A stretch of DNA of 64,000 nucleotides from Desulfovibrionaceae bacterium (GTDB lineage Bacteria > Desulfobacterota > Desulfovibrionia > Desulfovibrionales > Desulfovibrionaceae), in assembly GCA_009783025.1 (NCBI GenBank), contig WRHY01000004.1:62001-126000 (forward strand), written 5' to 3'. Of this stretch, positions 54,676 through 64,000 are shown piece after piece. The notes under the pieces are model-generated. The model ran no database searches. It saw nothing but the letters and a program-made list of their open reading frames with translations, and was not told the origin of the DNA. A program made the position numbers and the translations under genes. The first letter of the stretch is position 1; each line of letters opens with the position of its first letter.

Positions 54676-55230
54676 CTATTTCTTCGGCAGGGGCGTAAGC
54701 ATCATGTGCAGGGTGCGGCCTTCGGCGCGCGCCTCCTGCTCAACCTTGGCGATGTCCTTGGTATCTTCGACCACGCGATCGAGCATGGTCTGCCCGCGAT
54801 CCTTATGGACGATTTCCCGGCCCCGGAAGAAAATGGTCACCTTGCAACGGTCGCCGTGTTCAATAAAACGGCGGATATGTCCTACCTTGGTCAGGTAATC
54901 ATGCTCGTCCGTTTTGGGACGGAGCTTGATTTCCTTGATCTGGATGACGGTCTGCCGTTTTTTGGCCTCCTGCTTTTTCTTCTGGGCCTCGTACTTGAAA
55001 CGTCCGTAATCCATGATGCGGCAGACCGGCGGGTCGGCCGTGGCCGCGACTTCCACCAGGTCAAGCCCGGCGTCGCGCGCCATTTGCAGGGCTGCGAGGC
55101 GTTCCACTATGCCCAGTTGTTCGCCGTCAGCGCCGATGAGCCGTACCTCGCGAACTCGAATCTGATCGTTGCGCCGCACCGTGTCCTGCGGTTCATTGCG
55201 GCGGGGGCGTACATTAGGAGAAGCGATAAT
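54676..55230 (-). CDS. infC: Translation initiation factor IF-3, probable AUU start
   Basis: A 184-residue factor that discriminates initiator tRNA and prevents subunit joining. RRNDQIRVREVRLIGADGEQLGIV and RGREIVHKDRGQTML are typical. No ATG or GTG fits the family N-terminus. In frame upstream an ATT (55228-55230) lies five bases after AGGAGG, with both inside the last codons of thrS. An AUU start is the known autoregulated infC start of other bacteria, since IF-3 rejects it when abundant. The adjacent ATC is the next choice. A GTG at 55179 would remove 17 residues and has no ribosome site. Confidence 0.9.
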   Translation of the reverse strand: MIASPNVRPRRNEPQDTVRRNDQIRVREVRLIGADGEQLGIVERLAALQMARDAGLDLVEVAATADPPVCRIMDYGRFKYEAQKKKQEAKKRQTVIQIKEIKLRPKTDEHDYLTKVGHIRRFIEHGDRCKVTIFFRGREIVHKDRGQTMLDRVVEDTKDIAKVEQEARAEGRTLHMMLTPLPKK

Positions 55231-57148
55231 TCATACCTCCTCGTTTAAAGGGTGCGTCGGAATCGGCCAGAATAAGAGTCGCGGCATCTTCCAGGCTCAT
55301 GAAGCCCGGGGTTTCTCCGCTGCGCAGGCGCACGTTCACGCCGCCCTCTTCCAGCTCTTTGTCGCCTATTACCAGAACAAACGGGATCTTTTCAAGCTGC
55401 GCCGCGCGCACTTTATATCCCAACTTTTCATTTCGCAGATCCGCCTCGGCGCGAATGCCCCGGCCGCGCAGGCCGGACTGCATCCGGCGCGCGAACTCGT
55501 CGTGTCTTTCGGTAACCGTGACGATACGCGCCTGCTCCGGGGCCAGCCAGGTGGGGAAGACCCCGGCGGTATGTTCGATCAGAATGCCCATGAAGCGTTC
55601 CAGGGAGCCGAGGATGGCCCTGTGCAGCATGACCGGGCGATGGCGCTCGTTGTCCTGGCCGATGTACCCGAGGTCGAAGCGATCGGGCAGGGTAAAGTCG
55701 CACTGTATAGTGGAAAGCTGCCATTCCCGGTCCAGGCTGTCCGTGACCCGGCCGTCGATCTTGGGGCCGTAAAAAGCGCCGTCGCCTTCATTGATGGTAA
55801 AGGGGATGTTGCGGCGCTCAAGCGCTTTGATCAGGGCGTCCGTGGCTCTGTCCCAGGCTTCGACCGTGCCGATGAATTTCTCCGGGCGCGTGGCCACGCC
55901 CAGTTTGTAGGTAAAGCCGAACAGGTTCATGAGGTCGTCGGCCAGCGTGATGACCTTGAGGATTTCTTCTTCCAACTGGTCTGGACGGCAGATGATGTGC
56001 GCGTCATCCTGGGTGAACTGGCGCACGCGCAAAAGACCGTGCAAAACCCCGCTCATTTCGTGGCGGTGCACCACGCCGAGCTCGGCATAGCGCACCGGCA
56101 GCTCGCGGTAGGAACGCGGGCGGCTGCCGTAAATCAGCATATGGGCCAGGCAGTTCATGGGTTTTACGCCATAGGAGCCGCCTTCGATTTCCGTGAAATA
56201 CATGTTCTCACGGTAGTTGTCGTAGTGGCCGGACTTTTCCCACAACTCGCGGCGCAAAAGCTGCGGCCCCTGCACCAGTTCATAACCGCGCCGCAAATGT
56301 TCTTTTTTCAGGAAATCTTCCAGAATGGTGCGCATGAGCATGCCCTTGGGATGCCAGAACACCATGCCGGGCGCGACGTCTTCGTGGAAGTCGAAGAGAT
56401 CCAGTTCCCGGCCGAGCTTTCTGTGGTCGCGGCGCTTGGCTTCTTCCAGGTGATGCAGGTACTGTTTCAGACCGGCTTCATCCGGGAAGGCCGTGCCGTA
56501 GATACGCGAAAGCATCTTGTTCTTTTCATCGCCGCGCCAGTATGCTCCGGCAACAGAAAGCAGGGAGAAGGCCCGGGCAAAGCCGGTATCGGGCAGGTGC
56601 GGGCCGCGGCAGAGATCCGTGAACTCGGCCAAATCATACAGCGAGACCGTGTCCGCCTCAATGTCGCGGATAATGTCCACTTTATAGGACTCGCCCTTGT
56701 CCGTGAACAAGCGGATGGCTTCTTCCTTGCTGACTTCCCGGCGGGCAAAGGGAACGGCTTCCTTGACGATATGGCGCATTTCCGCCTCTATGGCCGGGAA
56801 ATCCTCCACGGAAAAAGCGCGGGGCGCATCAAAGTCGTAGTAAAAGCCTTTGTCAATGGCCGGGCCTATGGTCACCCTGGCCTGGGGAAACAGGCGCTGC
56901 ACGGCGCAGGCCATAATGTGGGCCACACTGTGGCGCAGAACTTCAAGCCCTTCGGGGGAGTCAAGGGTGATCGGCTCAAGAACGGCCGTGCCCGCCGGAA
57001 GCATCGCGCCGAGATCAAGGAGCGTTTCCCCCACGCGGGCCGCAACGCAGGATTTGAAGCGCTTGCCCGACAAGGCGAGCTTCAGGGCCTCCGCGCAGGA
57101 AGCGCCCGCGGCTATATCGAAAGAATTTCCTTCAATGGCGATGTTCAC
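55214..57148 (-). CDS. thrS: Threonyl-tRNA synthetase
   Basis: A 644-residue class II synthetase. A TGS domain occupies residues 1-60. The editing domain carries LRHSVAHIMACAVQRLFP. The catalytic core contains MNCLAHMLIYGSRPRSYRELPVRYAELGVVHRHEMSG, with the Cys and His zinc ligands. The C-terminal anticodon domain starts near PTWLAPEQARIVTV. The start is a GTG at 57148 with GGAG seven bases upstream, chosen over a longer frame that would run through the terminator and tRNA-Val. It overlaps infC. Confidence 0.96.
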   Translation of the reverse strand: MNIAIEGNSFDIAAGASCAEALKLALSGKRFKSCVAARVGETLLDLGAMLPAGTAVLEPITLDSPEGLEVLRHSVAHIMACAVQRLFPQARVTIGPAIDKGFYYDFDAPRAFSVEDFPAIEAEMRHIVKEAVPFARREVSKEEAIRLFTDKGESYKVDIIRDIEADTVSLYDLAEFTDLCRGPHLPDTGFARAFSLLSVAGAYWRGDEKNKMLSRIYGTAFPDEAGLKQYLHHLEEAKRRDHRKLGRELDLFDFHEDVAPGMVFWHPKGMLMRTILEDFLKKEHLRRGYELVQGPQLLRRELWEKSGHYDNYRENMYFTEIEGGSYGVKPMNCLAHMLIYGSRPRSYRELPVRYAELGVVHRHEMSGVLHGLLRVRQFTQDDAHIICRPDQLEEEILKVITLADDLMNLFGFTYKLGVATRPEKFIGTVEAWDRATDALIKALERRNIPFTINEGDGAFYGPKIDGRVTDSLDREWQLSTIQCDFTLPDRFDLGYIGQDNERHRPVMLHRAILGSLERFMGILIEHTAGVFPTWLAPEQARIVTVTERHDEFARRMQSGLRGRGIRAEADLRNEKLGYKVRAAQLEKIPFVLVIGDKELEEGGVNVRLRSGETPGFMSLEDAATLILADSDAPFKRGGMNYRFS

Positions 57149-57164
57149 AATGACTCCGTAAATG

Positions 57165-57188
57165 AAAAAGGGAGGCAGACCTCCCTTT
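57165..57188 (-). terminator. Terminator or attenuator between tRNA-Val and thrS
   Basis: AAAGGGAGG/CCTCCCTTT with a 4-nt loop, followed on the minus strand by TTTTT. It ends 17 bp before the thrS start codon. It may terminate the tRNA transcript or attenuate thrS. No T-box sequence is seen. Confidence 0.75.
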
Positions 57189-57199
57189 ATCGTTCTTTC

Positions 57200-57274
57200 T
57201 GGTAGGCACGAGCAGCTTTGAACTGCTGACCCCTGCCATGTCAAGGCAGTGCTCTACCCCTGAGCTACGCGCCT
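57200..57274 (-). tRNA. tRNA-Val(GAC)
   Basis: A 75-nt cloverleaf. The acceptor AGGCGCG/CGTGCCT has one G-U pair and the D stem is GCTC/GAGC. The anticodon stem CTGCC/GGCAG carries loop TTGACAT (anticodon GAC), and the T arm is AGCAG TTCAAAG CTGCT. The discriminator is A and the CCA end is encoded. Confidence 0.95.
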
Positions 57275-57370
57275 ACTTTCGCGAGGCAGAAGGTGTAGTT
57301 ATCCGGCGCAAAGCGTAAAGTCAAGCAAAAAGGGGGGAATGGAAAACTTTTTACCGGTACTATTCCAATC

Positions 57371-57498
57371 GGTAGTGCCTCAGTTTGAGGGTCAGACGAG
57401 GAAGGCGAGTTTTTTGTGACGGGAGTGTACTCTTATGGTACTCGACCGGAACAAAAAACGAGGCCTGACGAAGTATCACCCCAAACTCAGGCACTACC
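57371..57498. repeat. R element copy 8 (inverted orientation)
   Basis: The GTAC/GTAC core variant. Its right edge encodes the last codons and stop of folD (Gly-Ser-Ala-stop). Confidence 0.9.
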
Positions 57499-58359
57499 CT
57501 CCAGGCCTTCATGTTGCATGAAGGCCCGCAGCGTATTATGCAACAACATGGCAATGGTCATCGGACCGACCCCGCCGGGCACAGGGGTGAGCGCCGAGGC
57601 CACTTCGCTTACGGAAGCAAAGTCGCAGTCCCCGCGAATTCCCTTGTCCGTGACGGAAATGCCCACGTCAATGACCACGGCGCCGGGCTTGACCATAGCG
57701 CCGGTGACGAATTCCGGCCTGCCCATGGCCACGAACAGGAAGTCCGCGCCACGGCAGATCTCGGCCAGATCCGGCGTGCCCGAATGGCAAACCGTGACCG
57801 TGGCGTCGGCATGACCGCCCTTGGCTCCGAGCAGTATGGCCAGGGGCTTGCCCACGAGATTGCTGCGCCCAATGACCACGGCCTTCTTTCCCATGGGAGA
57901 GAGGCCATAGCGCCTGAGCAGCTCCATGACTCCGGCGGGCGTACAGGGCTGTAAACCGGGCAGGCCGAGGATGAGCTTGCCCATGTTCACCGGGTGCAAG
58001 CCGTCCACGTCTTTGTCCGGCGCGATGCGTTCGAGACAAAACCGGCTGTCCAGCCCGTGTGGCAGGGGCAACTGCAACAGGATGCCGTCTATATCGGGCC
58101 GCTCGTTCAGGACTTCGATGCAGGCCAGCAGATCGTCCTGCCGCGTGTCAGCGGGAAGGCGCCGCACTTCGGAATACATACCGACTTCATTGCAGGCCCG
58201 CTCCTTGTTGCGCACATAGGTTTGTGACGGGCCGTCATCGCCGACCAGGATAACCGCGAGGCCGGGCTTGCGCCCGGCCTTTGCGGCAAGAGTTTCCACC
58301 GTTGTTTTCAGCTCCGACCGTATTGTTGCGGCCGTCGCCTTACCGTCAATAAGCCGCAT
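57487..58359 (-). CDS. folD: Methylenetetrahydrofolate dehydrogenase/cyclohydrolase
   Basis: A 290-residue bifunctional enzyme interconverting methylene- and formyl-tetrahydrofolate. The catalytic Lys region is SQTYVRNKERACNEVG, then ILLQLPLPHG and DVDGLHPVN. The NADP loop is VVIGRSNLVGKPLAILL and the end is PVPGGVGPMTIAMLL. The last three residues and the TGA stop are encoded by the edge of R copy 8, so the original C-terminus may have been replaced. Eno lies upstream, 14 bp away. Confidence 0.95.
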   Translation of the reverse strand: MRLIDGKATAATIRSELKTTVETLAAKAGRKPGLAVILVGDDGPSQTYVRNKERACNEVGMYSEVRRLPADTRQDDLLACIEVLNERPDIDGILLQLPLPHGLDSRFCLERIAPDKDVDGLHPVNMGKLILGLPGLQPCTPAGVMELLRRYGLSPMGKKAVVIGRSNLVGKPLAILLGAKGGHADATVTVCHSGTPDLAEICRGADFLFVAMGRPEFVTGAMVKPGAVVIDVGISVTDKGIRGDCDFASVSEVASALTPVPGGVGPMTIAMLLHNTLRAFMQHEGLEGSA

Positions 58360-58373
58360 CCAGATGCCGCCCT

Positions 58374-59702
<1,329 letters not shown>

Positions 59703-59760
59703 TCATACTTTATAGTGGAATATGCCGCGCTCCGGACTACTCCGGCAATTGCGGCAAAAA

Positions 59761-60546
59761 TCAGCATACATGTTCTTTGTACAGCAGGCTCAACCCTTCC
59801 AGCAGCAGATCCGGCCGGACCGCGTGAAAGCAGTCCGTAACCGCGGCAATGGACGGGGCAAAACCTCCTGTGCCTACAACAGTGACCGGACCTTGCAGGG
59901 TCCCGGACAGGCGCGCGACCAACCCTTCAGTCATGGCCGCAAAGCCGAAAACAAAACCGTGGTTCAGACTGGTGGAAGTGGAGCGGCCCGGCGCGGGAAC
60001 GCTTTCTTCCACTTCAAGGCTGATGCGCGGCAGCTTGGCCGTGCCCGCGGCCAGGGCGGACACCGAAGACATGACGCCGGGACAGATCAGTCCGCCAAGA
60101 TAGGCGTTGTCCTGCACACAGTCAAAGGTCGTTGCCGTGCCGTAATCAACGGAAATAATGGATGCCGTTGCGGGAAAAAGTCTTCTGGCCGCGTAGGAAC
60201 CGACCAGACGATCCGCGCCCACTTCGTGCGGGCGGGCGTAGCGGTTTTCCAGCGGCAGGGGAACGTCTTCAGGCGTGAACAACAAGCGCAGGCCGAGAAA
60301 ACGCTCGCAAGCCCGGCGGACAATGAGACTCAGGCCGGGCACGACCGAAGAAGCCAGACAACCCGACAAAGCGTCCGCTTCCAGGCCGCAATGGCGCAGT
60401 ATCTGCAACAGGGCCAGCCCGAATTCGTCCGCGGTCTGGCGTTCATTGCTGGGCAACACATACGAGGTCAGCGAACCGTCTTTACGGGAGACGCCGATTT
60501 TTATGTTGGTGTTGCCAATATCAAAAAACAGCGCACAGTGTGTCAT
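59761..60546 (-). CDS. coaX: Type III pantothenate kinase
   Basis: A 261-residue ASKHA kinase for the first step of coenzyme A synthesis. The phosphate loop is LFFDIGNTNIKIGV, then GADRLVGSYAARR, VDYGTATTFD (catalytic Asp) and GLICPGVMSSVSALAAGTAKLP. The start at 60546 is selected by the family N-terminus with GAGAAGG upstream. Confidence 0.93.
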   Translation of the reverse strand: MTHCALFFDIGNTNIKIGVSRKDGSLTSYVLPSNERQTADEFGLALLQILRHCGLEADALSGCLASSVVPGLSLIVRRACERFLGLRLLFTPEDVPLPLENRYARPHEVGADRLVGSYAARRLFPATASIISVDYGTATTFDCVQDNAYLGGLICPGVMSSVSALAAGTAKLPRISLEVEESVPAPGRSTSTSLNHGFVFGFAAMTEGLVARLSGTLQGPVTVVGTGGFAPSIAAVTDCFHAVRPDLLLEGLSLLYKEHVC

Positions 60547-60599
60547 GGCCTTCTCAACTTCGTGTTGTGCGATATCTTGTACCTGAATTTGGCGAAAAT

Positions 60600-61637
60600 T
60601 CAAGAGCAAGGGATAATGGAGAGCGGCTCGGCCAGCCAGCAGCGACTCTTTTTGTCCCCTTCCAGGGTGAAAAGGGGCGGCGCATCAAAGCGACAGCGTT
60701 CAAAGGCATACGGGCAGCGGGTGTGAAAGGTACAGCCGCCCGGACGAGTCCAGAGACCGGGCACGGTTCCGGGGATGGCCTCCAAGCGGGCTTTGGGCGC
60801 CGTAGCGCCGGGGCGGGAGCGGAGCAGGCCGATGGTGTAGGGGTGGGAAGGCGCTTCCAGCACGCCGCGTACCGGCCCTTGTTCCACAATACGGCCGGCA
60901 TACATGACAGCCACGTCATCGGCCGCTTGGGCCACCACGCCGAGATCGTGCGTGATCAGCAAGAGGCCGCTGCCCGAACCGTCTATCAGGTCGCGCATGA
61001 GATCCAGAATCTGCTTTTGCACGGTCACGTCCAGGGCCGTGGTGGGTTCGTCCGCGATAATCAGATCCGGGGCGCAGGCCAGAGCCATGGCAATCATGAC
61101 CCGCTGGCGCATGCCGCCGCTCATTTGGTGCGGAAAATCCCGAACGCGCAAACCAGGGTCAGGGATCTTGACCCGCTCAAGCATGGCTGTTGCCGCTTCC
61201 CGCGCCTGTGCGGCCGTCATGCCGCGATGCAGGCGCAGGCTCTCCCCAATCTGGTCCCCCACGCGCATGACCGGGTTCAGGGAAGTCATGGGATCCTGAA
61301 AAACCATGCCTGCCCGGTTGCCCCGTATGCGGCGCATCTGTTTCTCGCTCATGGCCGTCAGATCCTCACCGTCAAAAAGCACACGGCCGCCGCTGATGCG
61401 GGCCGGAGGCGAGGGGAGCAGACGCAGCAGGGAAAGGGCGGTTACGGTCTTGCCGCAGCCGGATTCCCCCACGAGACACAGGGTTTTGCCGCGTTCAAGG
61501 GAAAAGCTGACGCTATCCACGGCCAGGCCTGTTTGTCCGTTGCCGCCGTCACGTTCAAAAGCCACGCTGAGATCGCGCACTTCAAGCAGGGGCAAAGACA
61601 GTGCCTGAGTTTGGCGTGATACTTCGTCAGGCGTCAT
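60600..61637 (-). CDS. Oligopeptide/dipeptide ABC transporter ATPase (OppD type)
   Basis: A 345-residue ATPase with Walker A GESGCGKT, signature MSGGMRQRV, Walker B LIIADEPTTALD and the C-terminal oligopeptide domain with GCTFHTRCPYAFERC. The permeases and binding protein are not in the window. The start (TGATG overlap with the upstream nuclease gene) is unusual. The first 14 or so residues (TPDEVSRQTQALS) are encoded by a half R element, and the normal family start PLLEVRDLSVAFE follows. A TTG at that point could be the original start. Confidence 0.85.
   Translation of the reverse strand: MTPDEVSRQTQALSLPLLEVRDLSVAFERDGGNGQTGLAVDSVSFSLERGKTLCLVGESGCGKTVTALSLLRLLPSPPARISGGRVLFDGEDLTAMSEKQMRRIRGNRAGMVFQDPMTSLNPVMRVGDQIGESLRLHRGMTAAQAREAATAMLERVKIPDPGLRVRDFPHQMSGGMRQRVMIAMALACAPDLIIADEPTTALDVTVQKQILDLMRDLIDGSGSGLLLITHDLGVVAQAADDVAVMYAGRIVEQGPVRGVLEAPSHPYTIGLLRSRPGATAPKARLEAIPGTVPGLWTRPGGCTFHTRCPYAFERCRFDAPPLFTLEGDKKSRCWLAEPLSIIPCS
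61599..61636. repeat. R element half copy (copy 9)
   Basis: Only the left arm (GTGCCTGAGTTTGGCGTGAT to TCGTCAGGCGTCAT) remains, inside the start of the OppD-type gene. Confidence 0.8.
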
Positions 61638-62704
61638 CACATGGGCACCTTGGTTTCCGGCGCGAGTATGCGCAGGAGCATTGCCCAGCGGTCTTCATCA
61701 GACGCTTCGTTTACGGCCTCGGCCTCACTCTGGGAAAGCCCCAGCCCGGCCAGCACCCTCTCCGGGATATGAATGTTTTGTTTGGGAACAGTGAACTCGT
61801 TCACTATTTCTGTTTTACCGTCGCCCGTGTGCCGCATAAGTGACACACGTATTTGCGGAGTTCTCGGGCCGGAGCGGCGTTCCCCGGACAGGGAACCGGA
61901 GAGAGTATTGTTCCGGATACCCTCCCGGTGCGGCTGCACGGTCGCGGGCTCGTCCGTTTTAAGGCGGGTGGATACGGAGTGCCCGAGAGCGACAAGAAGT
62001 TGTTCAAGGCCGGAGGCGTTATCTTCCCTGTCTCTGGCCCGTTCTTCTTCCATCATTTTGCGGGCCGCGCTGATCAGTTCCTGCCGGGGGTCTCTTCCGG
62101 TGGCCGCGAGCTTGGCTGACAGCGCGGCTTCAACAGCCTTGGGAATACGCGGGGAAACGGGACTCGCGCAAGCTTCAGGTCCGGAACGTCTATCCCTTAA
62201 CGAGAGCTCAGTCAGTCTGGCCGCGGCTATGGTACGCACATGCTCCGGCAATATGGCCATGACTTCGTTAATATCCCGAGCCAGAGCTGCCACGGCAGCA
62301 GAGGCCCGAACAGGAGCGCCGCAACGCAGAGCAATGGCGATGGCGTCCGAGGGGCGGCAGTCGATGACAGTTTCTCCGCCCCGGTGAGACAACACGGCTT
62401 CCGCGATATAGGCGTTATCCACAAAATCGGTCAGACGCACACAGACCAGTTTGGCGCCAAGAGCCCGCAGGATGTTGACCACAAGCTCATGGGGCGTGGG
62501 ACGGGGAGGCAGTTTTGCCTCTGCCTCGTTTTCCGTCTGCGGCCGGGGGCCGGATGTGACATGCAGGGCAAGGGATATGGCAAAGGCTTCCATGGCGCCG
62601 ATGTCAAGCGTGAGGATCGTTTGCGAACCTTGCGGATGCAAAAGCAGCAGCGGCGTGCCGTCTTCTTCCTGCAGCGAAATGCCGAGAACGGCAATATCTA
62701 CCAT
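61637..62704 (-). CDS. Bifunctional nuclease (DUF151) family protein
   Basis: A 355-residue protein. The N-terminal BFN domain (about 1-150) has LDIGAMEAFAISLAL, RPTPHELVVNILRALGAKLVCVRLTDFVDNAYIA and IDCRPSDAIAIALRCGAPV. The remaining 200 residues are charged and of lower complexity, ending in PERVLAGLGLSQSEAEAVNEASDEDRWAMLL. The stand-alone BFN of other Desulfovibrionaceae is usually shorter, so the tail is an extension of unknown role. Its ATG overlaps the miaB stop by 7 bp, as is common in this family. Confidence 0.85.
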   Translation of the reverse strand: MVDIAVLGISLQEEDGTPLLLLHPQGSQTILTLDIGAMEAFAISLALHVTSGPRPQTENEAEAKLPPRPTPHELVVNILRALGAKLVCVRLTDFVDNAYIAEAVLSHRGGETVIDCRPSDAIAIALRCGAPVRASAAVAALARDINEVMAILPEHVRTIAAARLTELSLRDRRSGPEACASPVSPRIPKAVEAALSAKLAATGRDPRQELISAARKMMEEERARDREDNASGLEQLLVALGHSVSTRLKTDEPATVQPHREGIRNNTLSGSLSGERRSGPRTPQIRVSLMRHTGDGKTEIVNEFTVPKQNIHIPERVLAGLGLSQSEAEAVNEASDEDRWAMLLRILAPETKVPM

Positions 62705-64000
62705 GGAGCACCTGCCTGACGCCCTTTAAGGGAATGGCGCGCGGCCGCGTCAATGCGGACCGGCAGCATGGCGCCGAGCCACCCGGAACCTTCCGGACCG
62801 GACCGGGCCGGAAGCTCTACATTGACGATGAATCCCTGTGGGGTTTTTCCCTGCCATGATTCGAGGGGCTCGGATTCGTCGGCCAAATCCGGGGCCCGCC
62901 CGTTTTCCGGCAGGAGTGCGTCCAGGCGGCTTTTGCCTTCCAGCAGAATGACGCATTCCTCTCCTTTCATGGAGGCCAATAGTGTATCATTAGCGCTATT
63001 CTGCCACTCCTGCAAGCGGGAAAGACGTTCAAGAGCGACTGCTCGTTCTATTTTATCGGGCAGGAGTACCGCCCTGGCACGGGGGCGATCGGAATATACA
63101 AAAGAAAAACTGGAGGCAAAGCCCACTTCGCGCATGATGTGCATGGTAGCCTGGAAGTCTTCTTCCGTTTCGCCGGGAAAGCCCACAATAATGTCCGTGG
63201 TCAACAGAATGTCGGGACGGGCCTTTTTCAATTGTTCCACAATGGCCATATACCGGGCCGTGTCATAGCGGCGGTTCATGGCCTTGAGTATGCGGTCGGA
63301 GCCGGATTGCAGGGGCAGGTGCAGACGCGGGCACAAGCTGTCCAGTTCCGCAAAGGCCCGGATGACCTCAGGCGCGATATCCTTGGGATGGGAAGTGACA
63401 AAACGCAGCCGTTCCAGGCCGGGAATAGCGGCCACGGCGTACAGCAGTTCGGCAAAGGGCGGTTTTTCTCCGCTCCGCTTGCCCTGATCCTGGCCGTAGG
63501 AGTTCACATTTTGTCCCAGCAGGGTGATCTCTCTCGCGCCGCCGCGCGCCAAGGTCCGGCATTCGGCAAGAACGGCCTCAAACTCGCGGGATTTTTGCGG
63601 GCCGCGCACGTAAGGCACGATGCAATAGGAGCAGTAATTGTCGCATCCCTGCATGATATTCACAAACACGGCGGGCGGGATATCTGGGTTTGGGGCTCCG
63701 CCCCAAACCCCCTGAGGGGGCTCTGCCCCCTCAGACTCCCCTGGCAGGGGAAATGATTTCCCCTGCACCCCTCGTAGCCTGGAAACAGCGGAGCTGTTTC
63801 CAGGAATGCCGGGTCCAGGGCCGGCTAGGCCCTGGCGGGGTGGAGGGGCAGCGCCCCTCCAGCTTGCTTCGCTCAGCCGGACATCCTCCCGTTCGCCGTA
63901 TTCTTCGGTGAAGTCCAGTAATTTGAGGCGCAAACGCGGCTCCTCGACCAGACGGCTGATGGCTTCGGGCGCGCGGGCTATGCCGTCCGTACCAAAGACG
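62698..64000 (-). CDS. miaB: tRNA-2-methylthio-N6-dimethylallyladenosine synthase (partial, with in-frame G cassette)
   Basis: The 3' part of miaB; the N-terminus lies beyond the right window edge. Reading from the edge: VFGTDGIARAPEAISRL (end of the UPF0004 domain), then LLDFTEEYGERED. About 60 residues encoded by G cassette copy 3 follow, and then PAVFVNIMQGCDNYCSYCIVPYVRG with the radical SAM cluster (C-x3-C-x2-C). The central barrel and a C-terminal TRAM domain (LLASMKGEECVILLEGKS) complete it. The frame is maintained through the insertion, so the protein could be functional with an extra loop between domains. A start at 63933 (TTG) would drop the UPF0004 domain and is rejected. The stop overlaps the downstream nuclease start. 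Confidence 0.92.
   Translation of the reverse strand, partial: VFGTDGIARAPEAISRLVEEPRLRLKLLDFTEEYGEREDVRLSEASWRGAAPPPRQGLAGPGPGIPGNSSAVSRLRGVQGKSFPLPGESEGAEPPQGVWGGAPNPDIPPAVFVNIMQGCDNYCSYCIVPYVRGPQKSREFEAVLAECRTLARGGAREITLLGQNVNSYGQDQGKRSGEKPPFAELLYAVAAIPGLERLRFVTSHPKDIAPEVIRAFAELDSLCPRLHLPLQSGSDRILKAMNRRYDTARYMAIVEQLKKARPDILLTTDIIVGFPGETEEDFQATMHIMREVGFASSFSFVYSDRPRARAVLLPDKIERAVALERLSRLQEWQNSANDTLLASMKGEECVILLEGKSRLDALLPENGRAPDLADESEPLESWQGKTPQGFIVNVELPARSGPEGSGWLGAMLPVRIDAAARHSLKGRQAGAPW
63690..63862. repeat. G cassette copy 3, inside miaB
   Basis: The modules match copy 2: GGGGCTCCGCCCC, CTGAGGGGGC/GCCCCCTCAG, GCAGGGG with AAATGATTT, a variable stem GCCTGGAAACAG/CTGTTTCCAGG, CAGGGCC/GGCCCTG, and GGAGGGGC/GCCCCTCC. 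On the minus strand it is open in the miaB frame. Confidence 0.92.

Noticed and set aside
63690..63862. Frameshift or pseudogene in miaB
   Set aside because: The frame is continuous through the insert and all catalytic motifs downstream are intact.

Overview
The window looks like a chromosomal segment of a sulfate-reducing member of the Desulfovibrionaceae. The evidence is a dsrC gene, hemB grouped with ahbD and ahbA (the siroheme-dependent heme route), a CofD-like protein of the type found in Desulfovibrio GAK systems, a DsrK/HdrD-like iron-sulfur oxidoreductase, a long-form hisG, two UGA-selenocysteine genes and moderately high GC. Most of it is housekeeping sequence with short intergenic gaps, and many genes overlap by 4 bases.

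Layout. 1-4 kb: end of an EnvC-like gene, an endonuclease III-like glycosylase, metY, prmA and a HesB/IscA-like selenoprotein. 4.3-10 kb: a YbjQ-like protein, the CofD-like protein, and a three-gene redox operon (membrane selenoprotein, cytochrome-b-like subunit, double [4Fe-4S]/CCG protein). 10-18 kb: a glycerol-1-phosphate-dehydrogenase-like enzyme, a 1876-residue alpha-2-macroglobulin, a small membrane protein and an M23 peptidase. 18-21.7 kb: a radical SAM protein, hemB, ahbD, ahbA. 22-27.2 kb: rimP-nusA-ylxR-infB. 27.5-36 kb: MuiA-like, rfaE2, dsrC, a CBS-ACT protein, tsaB, rseP, valS. 36-40 kb: an AT-richer patch with a diguanylate cyclase and an (AG)15 microsatellite, then a BPL-N protein. 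40-49.6 kb: NYN protein, rlpA, a papain-like peptidase, a deacetylase, aroE, hisG-hisI, cobI, grpE, cheV. 49.6-57.3 kb: FKBP isomerase and the thrS-infC-rpmI-rplT-pheS-pheT cluster behind tRNA-Val. 57.4-64 kb: folD, eno, coaX, an OppD-type ATPase, a bifunctional nuclease and miaB (cut by the window edge).

Three things stand out. First, two genes 2.2 kb apart carry an in-frame UGA followed at the right distance by a bacterial SECIS-like hairpin. In the membrane protein the hairpin apex is GGUC, at almost the same spacing as in E. coli fdhF. Conventional gene calling would truncate or miss both proteins. Second, a family of roughly 125-150 bp nested palindromes (called R here) is scattered between genes. 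Its innermost hairpin keeps pairing through compensatory changes and its arms vary as complementary pairs. Copies abut or form gene ends: the folD C-terminus, the start of the OppD-type gene and the metY stop. Third, a GC-rich multi-hairpin cassette (called G here) occurs three times. One copy lies in frame inside miaB and would add about 60 residues between its first two domains, comparable to the palindromic elements found inside Rickettsia genes.
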